Shown: positions 37,748 to 48,200 of the stretch, piece by piece
Layout: each line of letters opens with the position of its first letter
How positions within the stretch are numbered: the stretch's first letter is position 1
NCBI GenBank assembly: GCA_965224605.1
Contig: CBDCZP010000008.1
Coordinates: 434,001-498,000 of the forward strand
Source: HyVt-477 sp965224605
GTDB lineage: Bacteria; Pseudomonadota; Gammaproteobacteria; Thiotrichales; Thiotrichaceae
Reading direction: 5' to 3'
DNA: 64,000 nt
The notes under the pieces: generated by a model
Database searches by the model: none
What the model was told of the DNA's origin: nothing
Seen by the model: only the letters and a program-made list of their open reading frames with translations
Made by a program: the position numbers and the translations under genes

Positions 37748-38229
37748 GCCAGATCATTGTTAGTGACGCTACGTCATTAATCGTACTGGAAAAACAACAA
37801 CGTCTCGCTCTACTTTGTGATTTATTCGAGCAAATACTCGTCCCTGAAAAGGTCTACCATGAGTTACTACTGGGTCTGCACAATGATCAATGTCTTAGCT
37901 CTGCAAACTGCATCACTATTGTTAAAATTTCTTCATCTGGGCGTTTAAATAATTTGCGTATTCTGCTGGATGAAGGAGAAGCTGATGCCATAGAACTTGC
38001 TATCCGTAAACAACTTCCACTCATCATAGATGAAAAAAAGGGGCGAACAATTGCTCAAAGTTATGGCCTTGTTATTACAGGTCTAGCTGGAATATTAGTG
38101 CTTTCGGTAAGAAAAAAGGTACTAAACTCCGCACAAGCTTTAGACATATTGGATGTCGCAATGAAGCAAGGTTATTGGTTGTCTATGAAACTGTATGAAC
38201 AGGTAACGGATTTACTCAAGAATAGTTAA
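37744..38229 (+). CDS. PIN-like toxin, DUF3368 family
   Basis: A 161-residue protein with the PIN-like layout of DUF3368: N-terminal VSDATSLIVLEKQQRL with the first acidic residue, VPEKVYHELL, LDEGEADAIELA and LIIDEKKGRTIAQSYGL. These are the expected acidic metal-binding positions of a nuclease, so it is presumably an RNase toxin; its target is unknown. ATGA overlap with the antitoxin gene shows a two-gene operon. The pair sits between the metal-efflux and tam2 genes and may have been acquired. Confidence 0.82.
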   Translation: MSQIIVSDATSLIVLEKQQRLALLCDLFEQILVPEKVYHELLLGLHNDQCLSSANCITIVKISSSGRLNNLRILLDEGEADAIELAIRKQLPLIIDEKKGRTIAQSYGLVITGLAGILVLSVRKKVLNSAQALDILDVAMKQGYWLSMKLYEQVTDLLKNS

Positions 38230-38304
38230 CCTAAGTTCTGGTTAATAAGTGATTGAATTATTTTATCAATTCCAGCATTCTATTCAACACAATTTCATCA
38301 TGCA

Positions 38305-38340
38305 TTGTTGGGTATTGTTGGGTATTGTTGGGTATTGTTG
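38305..38340 (+). repeat. 10-bp tandem repeat
   Basis: GGTATTGTTG is present three times head to tail at 38311-38340, preceded by a partial copy. It lies 43 bases before the tamA copy-2 start, in its probable promoter. Such a short perfect array is prone to slippage and could vary spacing between promoter elements. Confidence 0.85.
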
Positions 38341-38382
38341 AAAAACATAACAATTGGAATATTGGGGTAATAACGTTTCAAA

Positions 38383-40245
38383 ATGAGAACAATAATAAAT
38401 CATAAAATCTCCACAAGAACTTTTCTTATAGTACTCCTAAGCCCGTTATTCGTAACATTTGCCGCAGACAATAAAGACAAGTCTCTGGTAACAGTTCAGG
38501 TATCTGGTGCTACGGAAGAACTGGCTGACAACCTGAAAGCCTTCCTGCCTTCTTTGCGTAATCTAAAATGTGATTCCACACCACGTCGCGTTGAACGGTT
38601 TATTGATGCCTCCTCAGAAAAACTCGTTGAAGGGGCTGAAGCGCTGGGTTATTTCGAAGCTAAATTCAATATGACCCCACACAAAGAAAAGCAATGCTGG
38701 GTGCTGAAGATAGCTGCCCAGCCAGGGAAAACAGTAAAAGTAAAAACGTTGAATATTCAACTCAATGGTTTCGGAAAAGACCTCGCGGAGTTTCAAGCTA
38801 TTCTCGCTAATCCTCCCTATCAATCAGGCGATGTTTTAGTTTCGCAATATTATGAAGATTTCAAAACACGCTTGAAACGTACTGCCAACAGCTTGGGGTT
38901 TTTTGATGCCGATCTTAGTAGCCATACCATTAAGGTTAATACACGTACTCATCAGGCCGATATTGATCTTGTTTTTGATACAGGAGCGCGTTATCGCTTT
39001 GGTAAGGTCACGCTAGAACAAGATATCCTCGAATCCAAGTATATTAATCGTTATACACTCATCAAAGAAGGCGATGCCTTTCGTTCTGACAAACTGATCA
39101 AACAACAACGCCTGCTGGAAAAAAGTAGCTATTTTAAAAATGTGCAGGTTAGAGCCGGTTATGATACGGCTACTAAAAACATTATACCTATTGATATAAA
39201 GACCACTCGACGAAAACGCTATACTTACAAAGGAGCATTGGGTTTTGCTACCGATGATGGTTTTTTTATTGATGGCAGTATGGATACCCATTGGGTAAAC
39301 AGCAAAGGGCATCAACTAAATGTAACTACTCGATATTCTGAAAAAGATCCGTCAATTGGACTCAAATACAAGGTTCCATTGTGGAAGCCTGAATATGAAT
39401 TCACTACCTTGTCGGCAAGCTGGAATCGCAGTGATAATGATGATATTCGTGGTACAGCCTTAAAACTGGGGATTGATTATCATCGTCGTAATGATAGCGA
39501 ATGGGAACAGATAGCCTCTATCAATTATCTGGATGAAGAGACTCAAGTGAATGGAACGGAGGCTATTCATAGTCAACTCACTTTATTTGGAGTAAGTACC
39601 CGCAAAACCGAACGCGACGATGCCGTCTTTCCTACCAAAGGTTGGCGTTTGAAAGCTGGACTCAAAGGTGCTGCGGAAGGATTTCTAAGTGATCAGTCTA
39701 TCCTTCAACTCGATATTGCTGGTAAATATTTACATACCTTTAAAGGCTCTACCTTGTCCTCCCTGCTCCCCCTTTCCAAAAACAAGGGTGACCAGAGCAG
39801 ACAGGCAAACCAAGGCAAGATCATCCTACAAGGCGAACTCGGTACAACCTTTATCGGAGATTTTAACGAGATACCCAAATCACTGCGCTTTTTCGCAGGT
39901 GGGCAAAACTCAGTCCGTGGCTATGGCTTTGAGAGCTTGGGAGAAATTAATAGTAACGGTGATGTGATCGGTGGCAAGCATTTGCTAATAATGAGTGCCG
40001 AATATGAACATCCCTTTTCCTCTTCACTACCTCTGCCATCCCTATTAAAGAACAAGCTCAGTGCTGCTGCGTTTATTGATGCGGGCAATGCCTTTAATGA
40101 CTGGAATGATAACTCAATAAAAGTAGGCTATGGCATGGGCGTGCGTTACAAATCACCCCTTGGGCCGATTCGTATAGATTTAGCCGTGCCAGAAAACGAC
40201 CCTACAGATGTTAACTTGTATTTCAGTCTGGGGCCTGACCTATGA
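38383..40245 (+). CDS. tamA: TamA-like outer-membrane barrel (copy 2)
   Basis: An Omp85-family protein homologous to the one at 18941. It has a signal peptide (ending FAADN), POTRA-like repeats and a barrel with FFAGGQNSVRGYGFESLG (the VRGY motif) and the C-terminal LYFSLGPDL. At 620 residues it is longer than copy 1, largely from a polar insert around residues 455-480 (LPLSKNKGDQSRQANQGK). It overlaps the adjacent tamB copy by four bases. The pair is in opposite orientation to the first tam operon, and has no intervening small ORF. Confidence 0.92.
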   Translation: MRTIINHKISTRTFLIVLLSPLFVTFAADNKDKSLVTVQVSGATEELADNLKAFLPSLRNLKCDSTPRRVERFIDASSEKLVEGAEALGYFEAKFNMTPHKEKQCWVLKIAAQPGKTVKVKTLNIQLNGFGKDLAEFQAILANPPYQSGDVLVSQYYEDFKTRLKRTANSLGFFDADLSSHTIKVNTRTHQADIDLVFDTGARYRFGKVTLEQDILESKYINRYTLIKEGDAFRSDKLIKQQRLLEKSSYFKNVQVRAGYDTATKNIIPIDIKTTRRKRYTYKGALGFATDDGFFIDGSMDTHWVNSKGHQLNVTTRYSEKDPSIGLKYKVPLWKPEYEFTTLSASWNRSDNDDIRGTALKLGIDYHRRNDSEWEQIASINYLDEETQVNGTEAIHSQLTLFGVSTRKTERDDAVFPTKGWRLKAGLKGAAEGFLSDQSILQLDIAGKYLHTFKGSTLSSLLPLSKNKGDQSRQANQGKIILQGELGTTFIGDFNEIPKSLRFFAGGQNSVRGYGFESLGEINSNGDVIGGKHLLIMSAEYEHPFSSSLPLPSLLKNKLSAAAFIDAGNAFNDWNDNSIKVGYGMGVRYKSPLGPIRIDLAVPENDPTDVNLYFSLGPDL

Positions 40246-43200
40246 CTGCCAAGACAGCTATAAGCAAACCTTCCAAAACACACAAAGCACTGCGTTATTT
40301 GATAGTAGCACCACTCAGTACGTTGCTTATTGTTCTCTTGCTAGTGGTGATGGGTGTCTTTTTCTTATCTGCAACCAATAGTGGTTCGGCTATTTTACTG
40401 AATCGACTTTCTGATACCTTCGCGGATTTAGACATTGAAGGTGTCAATGGGAGTTTGTTAGGTGATTTAAATATTCAACGTATCCTGTGGGAAAAAGACG
40501 GACTGAATATTGAAATTATTGATGCCAAGCTAAAAGGCTTGGGAATACCACCCAACATCTATCTGAACAGCTTAACCTCCAAGCGAATCACTATTTCATT
40601 ACCCAAAGACGATGCAGAGCAAAAGCAGTACAAACCCTTTGAGATAACCCTTCCTGATCTTCATTTGCCCATTGATGTGAATCTAAAAAATGTAGCAGTT
40701 GATGAGTTGCATATTATTCAGGGTGATGCTCTGGTTAAATTACGCAATGTTCAGCTCAGTACAAAAGTGGTAAGCGATACCTTAGAGCTTAGCAATCTGT
40801 CCGGTGATTTATATGACGATGACGGTGAAGTCATTGTCAAAGCTAAAGGTGAATTGGGGCTTTCTTCACCTCACCTGATTCATCTTGATATTAACACCAA
40901 AGCTAATAGTAAACGCATCGGGGTAGGTGAGTTGAATCTTGCTGTCAAGGGAGAGGTTATTGATTATCAATTGTCTGCTAACGGACACTGGAAATACGCA
41001 GAATACCCGAAGTATGCGCTCACACTATCGGGAAATGGCAACCTGGAACAGCTAACGGTGAAATCACTACATCTGGATGGCAATTCAGGAAGTGCCAATT
41101 TAACAGGACGAATGACATGGGCGCCTGAATTAAACTGGGATTTAACGCTCACCGGAGATGGCTTAAACCCCGCTGCATTTATCGCAGACTATTCGGGCGA
41201 TCTGGATATGGAGTGGGTGACTACAGGGTCACTTACTGCCACCGCCAATATTCAGCTTGAACTCAAAAAGTTCACTGGACATTTGCAGGACTATCCCATT
41301 GATGCCGCCATGCAGTTGACTATTAATGATGAGATTTTTTCACTAAAATCCTTACACGCCAGCGTGGGGGATAATCGACTGACTGCGGACGGCCATGCCG
41401 TGGGGACGGATGCCAATATTGCCCTGAATTGGCAATTAGATGCACCCAAACTGGAACAATTACATGCGACCCTATCCGGTAACTTAGCAGGAAAAGGCAA
41501 ACTGACTGGCAAACGTGATGGCTCACAGTTCTCTATTTTCATTGAAACACTTAAAGGCAAAGTGCTTGATTACCCAATAGCTGCCAAGGGAGGAGTGAAA
41601 CTTGATGGACAACTTGTCTCTGCCGAGAACCTTAACATTGATGTAGGCAACAACCACTTCACACTCAATGGTTCAGCGGATGAAGCTCATGGAATTGATT
41701 GGCAAATAAATGCCAACAATTTATCACAGCTTTATCCTGAAATAGCCGGACGACTTAAAGGTAAGGGCAATGCAAAAGGCCTACTCGATGGCTCTCGTGC
41801 AGCATTACATATCGAGACTTTACAAGGAGCCTTAAAAGTTAAAACCCAAGGACAGACTAAATCACAAAACTTTCCTGTCAATGCAAGTGGTGATATCAAA
41901 TTACAAAATGAGGCTATAACCTTACAGAACCTCAAACTGGGGGTTGGAAAAAACCGACTTACCCTAAACGGCAACTCTGCCGAAGACTTAGGTATCAATT
42001 GGCAAATCAATGCGCCAAACCTGAACCCATTATCTGCTGGCGTCAGCGGACATGTCAAAGGCACTGGCATGCTATCTGGCGCTTTGGATGGCTCTGCTTA
42101 TAAACTCAGAATATCCACACTAAAAGGCAAAGTAGAAGGCCGACCTCTGGACATAAAAGGAGATGTAACCTCCGAAGCTGGCAAACTAACACTCCACAAC
42201 TTAACTGTTTTGGCAGGTAGCAATCATCTACAAGCCCATGGCAAAGCCAGCGAGCCTTTTGATTTACGCTGGAATATTGATGCCCCTAAACTTTCCCAAG
42301 TTTGGCCTGGTCTGGGTGGTAGTTTAAAAGGTGGAGGTATCTTGACAGGTAACTTGGAAAAGCTACAAATCAAGGCTGATTTAACCGGTAAACGTCTACG
42401 CTATGACGGTTTGAGTGAAGTATTGAGTATCGCTTCAGTTGATCTTAAAGCAGATCAACGGGGTGATATTTACACCCTTGAAGCAAATTTGAAAAACTTG
42501 AAACAGGGAGAAAGTGTTATTCCAAATGCCACCATAGATGGCAAAGGCAAACTCACTAACCACATTGTAAAACTTGATATTCAACATCAGGATGGCAAAG
42601 TAAACCTGCTGGCAAAAGGCGGCTGGAACAATGAACAATGGCAAGGCACACTACAAAAATTAGGTTTGCGAGATACACCTGCGGGTAACTGGCAACTTAA
42701 TAATCCAGTAGAAATAAAAGCATCTGCACAACAAGTCAGCACTTCGAATTTTTGTTTAAGTAATAACAGGCGTGGCAGTGTTTGTGCTACAAGCGAATGG
42801 TCAGTTGCCAAAGGTATTAAAACGAAAGGAAAGTTAACACAGATTCCACTGGCTATGGGAAAACCCTGGATACCTGCTAATTTATCGCTTCCCGGACTAG
42901 TCAATGCTGAGTTTGATTTCAGCCAGATCAATGGCAAACCCAAAGGTCGAATTGATATTCGTTTGCCAAATAATAGTCTCATCATCAAGGATGACAAAGG
43001 TAGGCCTGAAACCTTGCAATATTCTAATGCGCAGGCAAATGTTACTATTAATAACCAACGCGCTAACCTTAAAGCCACTTTTGATATCAAGGGACGTGGG
43101 CAATTACACGCTGAAGGCCAGGTTGATCTGGTACAAAACGCCAAGGGTTATCAACCTTCACGTATTAATGCTAAAGCCAACATCAAGATTCCTGATATTC

Positions 43201-44498
43201 ACTGGGTACAACAATTTTCCAAGGATATTGATGAGCTTAAGGGCAATCTTGATAGCGATATCCTTGTTAAAGGCACATTGGGCAAACCCATAATCACTGG
43301 CTCTGCGCATCTCAAAAACGCCTCGTTGTTTTTGCCTGAAACAGGGGCGCATCTACAAGCTATTAACCTGACAGCACAAACCAACCGAGCCGATCAAATG
43401 ATAATCAACGGCTCATTGAAAGCAGGACAAGGTACTTTGCAAGCTAACGGTAAATTGTATCTGGCGAATCTACCAAACTGGAAAGCTGATCTAACTCTTG
43501 TGGGAGAGCGCCTGTTACTAATGAACACTCATGAGGTACAAGCTCAAGTATCTCCCAATTTGGTTATCAAGGCACAACCGCAATCTGTTGTTATCACTGG
43601 CACTGTGAAAATACCCGAGACTACCATTACCTTGAGAGAAATCCCGACATCTGCCAAACAACGCTCTGATGACATTGTGATTGTTGGTCGCGAAAACAAT
43701 AAACGCACTCACCGCTCTCAGCCTTCTGTTAAAAATAAAACCGCATCAACCCATAACAAAACACCACTATTAGATATCAAACCTAATGTATCTATTGAGC
43801 TGGGTGACAAAGTCTCCTTCTCCGGTTTTGGTTTTAACTCACGTCTAACCGGAAAAATACGGGTGCAAAAAACCCGTCAGGATATTGTGACTCAAGGTGC
43901 CTTGAATATAGTTGATGGTATTTATAAAGCCTATGGACAAGAACTGGAAATTGAACGGGGACGCTTAATTTTTGATGGTACTGTTGACAACCCTGGGCTG
44001 GACATCCGCGCTATTCGCAAAATTCCTGGAGATATTCTGGTCGGTATAGCACTACGTGGTACTGCACAACATCCCGAATCAGAATTGTTCTCAGAGCCAC
44101 AACAGTCTGAAACAGACACCCTGAGTTATCTGCTAACCGGGAACTCAGTGGCCAGTGCAACTTCGGGTGACTCAGCATTGCTAAACAGCGCAATTTCAGG
44201 TTTAGGAATCAAAGGGGGGGAAACCTTAGCTCAAAAAATCGGTGGTGGCGTGGGTCTGGATGATGTCGGCATTAGCTCTAGCACCGGTAACTATCGGGAT
44301 AGTGAATTGTCATTGGGCAAACAACTCAGCTCCCGACTGTATGTTAAATATATTGTGGGACTGTTTGATTCTTTGCAAAAGGTTGCCGTTACGTATCAAA
44401 TCAATAAACGTCTGCAAGCTGGTGTATTGTCTGGTGAACAACAAGAAATTGACTTGAACTATAAGTTTGATACCAATAAAGGATTGTTTGGGCGATGA
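40242..44498 (+). CDS. tamB: TamB-like protein (copy 2)
   Basis: A 1418-residue AsmA-like/DUF490 protein with one N-terminal membrane helix (about 18-46) and a C-terminal TamB domain (LSYLLTGNSVASATSGD, GGVGLDDVGISS). The middle holds about four tandem modules of roughly 100 residues (41.3-42.4 kb). Each has a DGS...IETLKGK(V) core and a G(N/S)NH(F/L)...G element, which extends the beta-groove relative to copy 1. The longer groove suggests a longer reach or different cargo. ATGA overlap with tamA copy 2 implies coupled translation. Confidence 0.92.
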   Translation: MTAKTAISKPSKTHKALRYLIVAPLSTLLIVLLLVVMGVFFLSATNSGSAILLNRLSDTFADLDIEGVNGSLLGDLNIQRILWEKDGLNIEIIDAKLKGLGIPPNIYLNSLTSKRITISLPKDDAEQKQYKPFEITLPDLHLPIDVNLKNVAVDELHIIQGDALVKLRNVQLSTKVVSDTLELSNLSGDLYDDDGEVIVKAKGELGLSSPHLIHLDINTKANSKRIGVGELNLAVKGEVIDYQLSANGHWKYAEYPKYALTLSGNGNLEQLTVKSLHLDGNSGSANLTGRMTWAPELNWDLTLTGDGLNPAAFIADYSGDLDMEWVTTGSLTATANIQLELKKFTGHLQDYPIDAAMQLTINDEIFSLKSLHASVGDNRLTADGHAVGTDANIALNWQLDAPKLEQLHATLSGNLAGKGKLTGKRDGSQFSIFIETLKGKVLDYPIAAKGGVKLDGQLVSAENLNIDVGNNHFTLNGSADEAHGIDWQINANNLSQLYPEIAGRLKGKGNAKGLLDGSRAALHIETLQGALKVKTQGQTKSQNFPVNASGDIKLQNEAITLQNLKLGVGKNRLTLNGNSAEDLGINWQINAPNLNPLSAGVSGHVKGTGMLSGALDGSAYKLRISTLKGKVEGRPLDIKGDVTSEAGKLTLHNLTVLAGSNHLQAHGKASEPFDLRWNIDAPKLSQVWPGLGGSLKGGGILTGNLEKLQIKADLTGKRLRYDGLSEVLSIASVDLKADQRGDIYTLEANLKNLKQGESVIPNATIDGKGKLTNHIVKLDIQHQDGKVNLLAKGGWNNEQWQGTLQKLGLRDTPAGNWQLNNPVEIKASAQQVSTSNFCLSNNRRGSVCATSEWSVAKGIKTKGKLTQIPLAMGKPWIPANLSLPGLVNAEFDFSQINGKPKGRIDIRLPNNSLIIKDDKGRPETLQYSNAQANVTINNQRANLKATFDIKGRGQLHAEGQVDLVQNAKGYQPSRINAKANIKIPDIHWVQQFSKDIDELKGNLDSDILVKGTLGKPIITGSAHLKNASLFLPETGAHLQAINLTAQTNRADQMIINGSLKAGQGTLQANGKLYLANLPNWKADLTLVGERLLLMNTHEVQAQVSPNLVIKAQPQSVVITGTVKIPETTITLREIPTSAKQRSDDIVIVGRENNKRTHRSQPSVKNKTASTHNKTPLLDIKPNVSIELGDKVSFSGFGFNSRLTGKIRVQKTRQDIVTQGALNIVDGIYKAYGQELEIERGRLIFDGTVDNPGLDIRAIRKIPGDILVGIALRGTAQHPESELFSEPQQSETDTLSYLLTGNSVASATSGDSALLNSAISGLGIKGGETLAQKIGGGVGLDDVGISSSTGNYRDSELSLGKQLSSRLYVKYIVGLFDSLQKVAVTYQINKRLQAGVLSGEQQEIDLNYKFDTNKGLFGR

Positions 44499-44544
44499 AT
44501 TGACCCTGACTATTTCGTTGGCGTGGTTTTCTCCTTTTAATTAC

Positions 44545-44598
44545 GAGACCTTTACACAAAAGATATGACGGGGTTATTTCCTTTCGAGCAAAGGTCTC
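44545..44598 (+). terminator. inverted repeat after tamB copy 2
   Basis: GAGACCTTT and AAAGGTCTC form a perfect 9-bp inverted repeat with a 36-base loop, between the convergent tamB copy 2 and the 70-residue gene. No T-run follows on either strand, so it is only a possible bidirectional terminator. Confidence 0.35.
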
Positions 44599-44604
44599 TT
44601 ACCG

Positions 44605-44817
44605 TTAATTATTTTGAGATAAGAGTCCTTTATTCTCAACCTGACTCAAAGCTGCCTGAGTAGTTGTTACAGTCGCTGTTGGAGTTTCTATGTTTTGTAT
44701 TTTTGATTGGCTAGTATTATTGGGTAATGAACCAGTAATCATATATATAAAAACAAACCCTGCAATAATAACTATTGCGGCTATCAACATTTGAATGCTT
44801 TCATGAATATCACTCAT
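44605..44817 (-). CDS. 70-residue single-pass membrane protein
   Basis: MSDIHESIQ, then one membrane helix (about 10-29, MLIAAIVIIAGFVFIYMITG), then a polar tail rich in Thr, Gln and Ala. AGGAA lies eight bases before the ATG. No family is recognised. It lies downstream of the 35-residue gene at 44995 on the same strand, and both begin MS(D/N)I. Both point away from the pseudo-RelA gene, suggesting a divergent operon. A role as membrane effector or anchor of that system is inference. Confidence 0.6.
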   Translation of the reverse strand: MSDIHESIQMLIAAIVIIAGFVFIYMITGSLPNNTSQSKIQNIETPTATVTTTQAALSQVENKGLLSQNN

Positions 44818-44994
44818 TATTTTATTCCTATCTAATTGGTAAAATATTAATCTCTATGTTGGTCTATACTTGCTCAATGCTTAAGAGGTTAACAACTTCT
44901 ATCTAGCTCAGTTACTTTCTTGATTTCGCTAGATAAAAGCTACCGTTACTTAACAAATCGACTTAGCACGAGACCGCTCATGCCCATTAACCTT

Positions 44995-45102
44995 CTAAGA
45001 TATTGAAAAAAATGCAAAAAACATAAAAATAATAATTAGAATGATAATAAACAATGAAAGACCTTCGATGATGGGCTCTTTTTCTTCATTTATATTACTC
45101 AT
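44995..45102 (-). CDS. 35-residue single-pass membrane microprotein
   Basis: It starts MSNINEEKEPIIEG and continues as one very hydrophobic helix (about residues 15-33, LSLFIIILIIIFMFFAFF). A strong ribosome site GAGGAG lies seven bases upstream of the ATG, the best evidence that this short frame is translated. A TTGACA element lies about 117 bases before the start. The size and composition resemble small membrane toxins and regulators, but no family match can be claimed. It is divergent from the pseudo-RelA fusion across 167 bases. Confidence 0.6.
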   Translation of the reverse strand: MSNINEEKEPIIEGLSLFIIILIIIFMFFAFFSIS

Positions 45103-45193
45103 GATATATCTCCTCGTTGTGATGATAAAAGTTCTCGTTCTATTTTTCTTTTCTATCCTTTTTTATATTAATCGATAACATCGGTGTTCAAAA

Positions 45194-45224
45194 TATATAC
45201 TACCCGTAATTTTGCATCTGTCAA
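45194..45224 (-). promoter_or_regulatory. candidate sigma-70 promoter for the small membrane genes
   Basis: On the minus strand a perfect TTGACA (45224-45219) is followed after 19 bases by TATATA (45199-45194). The spacing is long by two bases. It would transcribe the 35-residue gene with a leader of roughly 80-90 bases. Confidence 0.35.
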
Positions 45225-45231
45225 GCGAAAC

Positions 45232-45248
45232 GATTACAATCGGTAATC
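45232..45248 (+). promoter_or_regulatory. candidate operator palindrome in the divergent region
   Basis: GATTAC-AATCG-GTAATC is a perfect 6-bp palindrome with a 5-base centre, 21 bases before the pseudo-RelA ATG. It sits just upstream of the TTGACA of the opposite promoter. It is well placed for one protein to control both directions; the winged-helix protein at 48659 is the obvious candidate. Confidence 0.35.
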
Positions 45249-45269
45249 ATCGATTTTATGTGATCTGTT

Positions 45270-48200
45270 ATGAAATACCATTATCATCAATTAAAAATGG
45301 AATCTGGCTTTTATCTTCCTAGCTTTCCACCTCATGTGAAAGAATTGGTTGCTATCTTATATAACGGTGATAAAACCCTGACGGAAGCAGCTGATCAATT
45401 CACCATTAATAAGAAAGAAAGAATAAATTTACTGCCTGAAACAATCAATTTATTAGAAGAATGGGAGCATCTTAAGAACAAGAGAGCGCGCAAGTGCGAA
45501 GGTAGCAACAAATTGGTTTTTTTTAGAGATCAACTAGCTCAACTCATTGAGCCACGTGCTATTCCCTTTCTAGTATTCGACTATTTATCAAAATGGGATC
45601 CTGATGGGCGCATTAGTAAATGGTCCAAAAATTTCAAATCACAAACCTGTCAGCTACCTAATCTTAATAAGTACAGCCCCGTTCAGTTGCCTACAAAGAC
45701 ATATCAAAAATATTCAGGTGAGTATAAAAACGAATTAGAATATACCCGCTTTGTAGCGGCTGCTTGTGCCGAGTATTGCGGTTTATGGGATGAACGTAAT
45801 GCATTACAGGATATCGCTTTTATTAGCGATGAATATGAGCTCGCAAAAAAAATTGTTACGCAATGCCAAGATCCTCTTATTAAGAAGCATAGTCAGAAAA
45901 GCCTTGATCAGATCAAAGAGATACTATCATCTGATAAAAACGCAAACTTCATCTCTGACATTGAATGGGAATGGAGGCATGTTGCCTCCATGAGAAGGAA
46001 GCTAGGTGATATCAAGCCTAAATATATGAATGCTAACCTATGGCGTATTGGGTTTGTCACCGTATTTTGTAAAACCATCGAAAACTGTTATCAACTGTTA
46101 GGCCATTTACATACACATGAATCAATCAGTAGTTTAAATGAACAATTTAATGATTTCGTGGGTAACCCACCCCCATCAGGCTATAAAGCTATTCATACCA
46201 TTGTTGATGTTAAGGAAAATAAATCCAGAAACAGAATATATGTAAGGTTTATAGTTAGAAATGAACACTCACTAGAAATATGGAGAAACATACTCCTTAA
46301 GCGGGGCAAAAGAACCAGGGGAATTGATGAAAAGAAAACTATTCGTGTTTACACACCTACAGGAGATTTTAGAGACCTTCCCTTAGGGTCTACCGTGTTG
46401 GATTTCACCGCTCATTTACAGGATAAACTGGTAGGCAAAGTGGATTACGCCACTATCAATAACAGTAAAAAATTAACTTTACTAGATAAGCTAAATGATG
46501 GTGATAACGTAAACTTAATGATTGAGAATGAATACAAGTTGCTACCAGAGGGCTGGGAGAAGGCTATAAGCGGTAAATCAAAACATATCCGAAAACGTCT
46601 GAAATATAATTTATCTATTCATTTCAAACATCTGGCACATCAACGACTGCAAAAAAAACTCCCTCAATATAAGAATCTTGTTGCTGATGTGCGTGAGCTA
46701 GTTCTGCAAGCGGTTGTCGATGAATCTAATACCACGATTTTTAATGCCAACTCATTGACTCATCAGGAAGACTTTTTTGACACGAAACGCTGGTTAATTG
46801 AACTAGGAATAAAGGAAGAAAAGGAAAATGGAACCTATCAAAACTACCCCTTTTATTCACAAGTTGATCAGTATAAAGAAAGAGTATTTATACGCTCACT
46901 CAAAGGGTGGATTGATTCAACTACGCGATTTCCTAAAGCCGATATCATTAATAAAAAGATAAGAAAAAATAAATTTAATATTTCTATTTGCCCTATTTGC
47001 AACCCAACTCGACACTGTGACCGGGTCATTAAAGCCAATGATGATAACCTTGTTTTCCATCGTAAAGATAGCAAATGCGGCCAAGGTGGCGAGATCATAG
47101 AAACAACATTGCGCGCTACTAAAGGCCAATATTTTGTGATTGAAATCAATGGTGAGATCAATGGCGAAAGAGGCATTCTTAGTCAAATACTAAACATTCT
47201 TCATGGAGTCGGGGTACGTGTAGCGGAGGTGGTCGGTATGCATTTGGGGCTGGACTGGGTAGTAATCCGCATTGAAGTAGGACTTGTCTCGTCTCACATG
47301 ATAGCAATGATTCAAAATAAGATTAAATTATTAGAGGATGTGCAGCGCGTCCTTGGCCCTAATGACCCGAAAACACCCATCTTGGAAAATGCCCTCCCTC
47401 CCAGAATCGATACCCACATGAAAAGTGCAATGGTTCCAGCTCCCTTCACCTGTGGAAGTGTTGTTAAGCACGATCATGATTTTTACAATAGGTTCGAAGA
47501 ACTCGCTGAACTACAACGTTCTTTTGACTATCAAACCCGTTCGATGTTTTTAGGCGGAAGGGTGTTCATCTGTGGGCCTTTAAAAACTGGGAAAACCAGT
47601 CTGGCTTATAAATTTCTACGGAGTTTAAACCAACTAGACCATGTGGTTCCGCTAATCGTTTACTATCAAGCCCAATATAATGATCAGTGGAGTGATGTTG
47701 AAGCTAAATTAGTGAAGGGGCTAAAAGCAAATATTCAGGAACAATATCATTCAAATCGTGAATTTTTTCACGGCCCGAAGTTGAAACATGCAAGCTTAGA
47801 AGATTTGTTGGAAGTTTCTGGGAATAGAACTCGAAGTGGTAAACCTATTGTTTCCGTGTTGATCATTGATGAGGCTTTAATTCCTTTTCGACATGCTCAT
47901 GATGCAGCAGCAGCGGGGGATTTAACCGAACTTGAAAATATTAAACAGTTCTCAAGCGTTATTCATAATAAGCCGGGTACGTTATTAGTGTGGGTCGGCC
48001 CTAATGCTCCTGTTAACGCATTACATATTGATTTAAAAAATACCCTTCGAGCCTGTGAAGAGATTAATGTAAAACCCTTTTCAAAGCAGCATACGCAAGA
48101 ATTATTGCATGTTAGTAAGCTACAGTGGAAATACCGAATCAATATTAGCCGACATATAACCAATCATTTATGGAAAATCACTAATGGAAATCCCTTTTGG

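Noticed and set aside
38305..38340. CRISPR array
   Set aside because: The unit is 10 bases with no spacers; it is a simple tandem repeat.
42587..43144. 185-codon minus-strand ORF
   Set aside because: It is antisense to tamB copy 2, whose plus frame continues through with family motifs.
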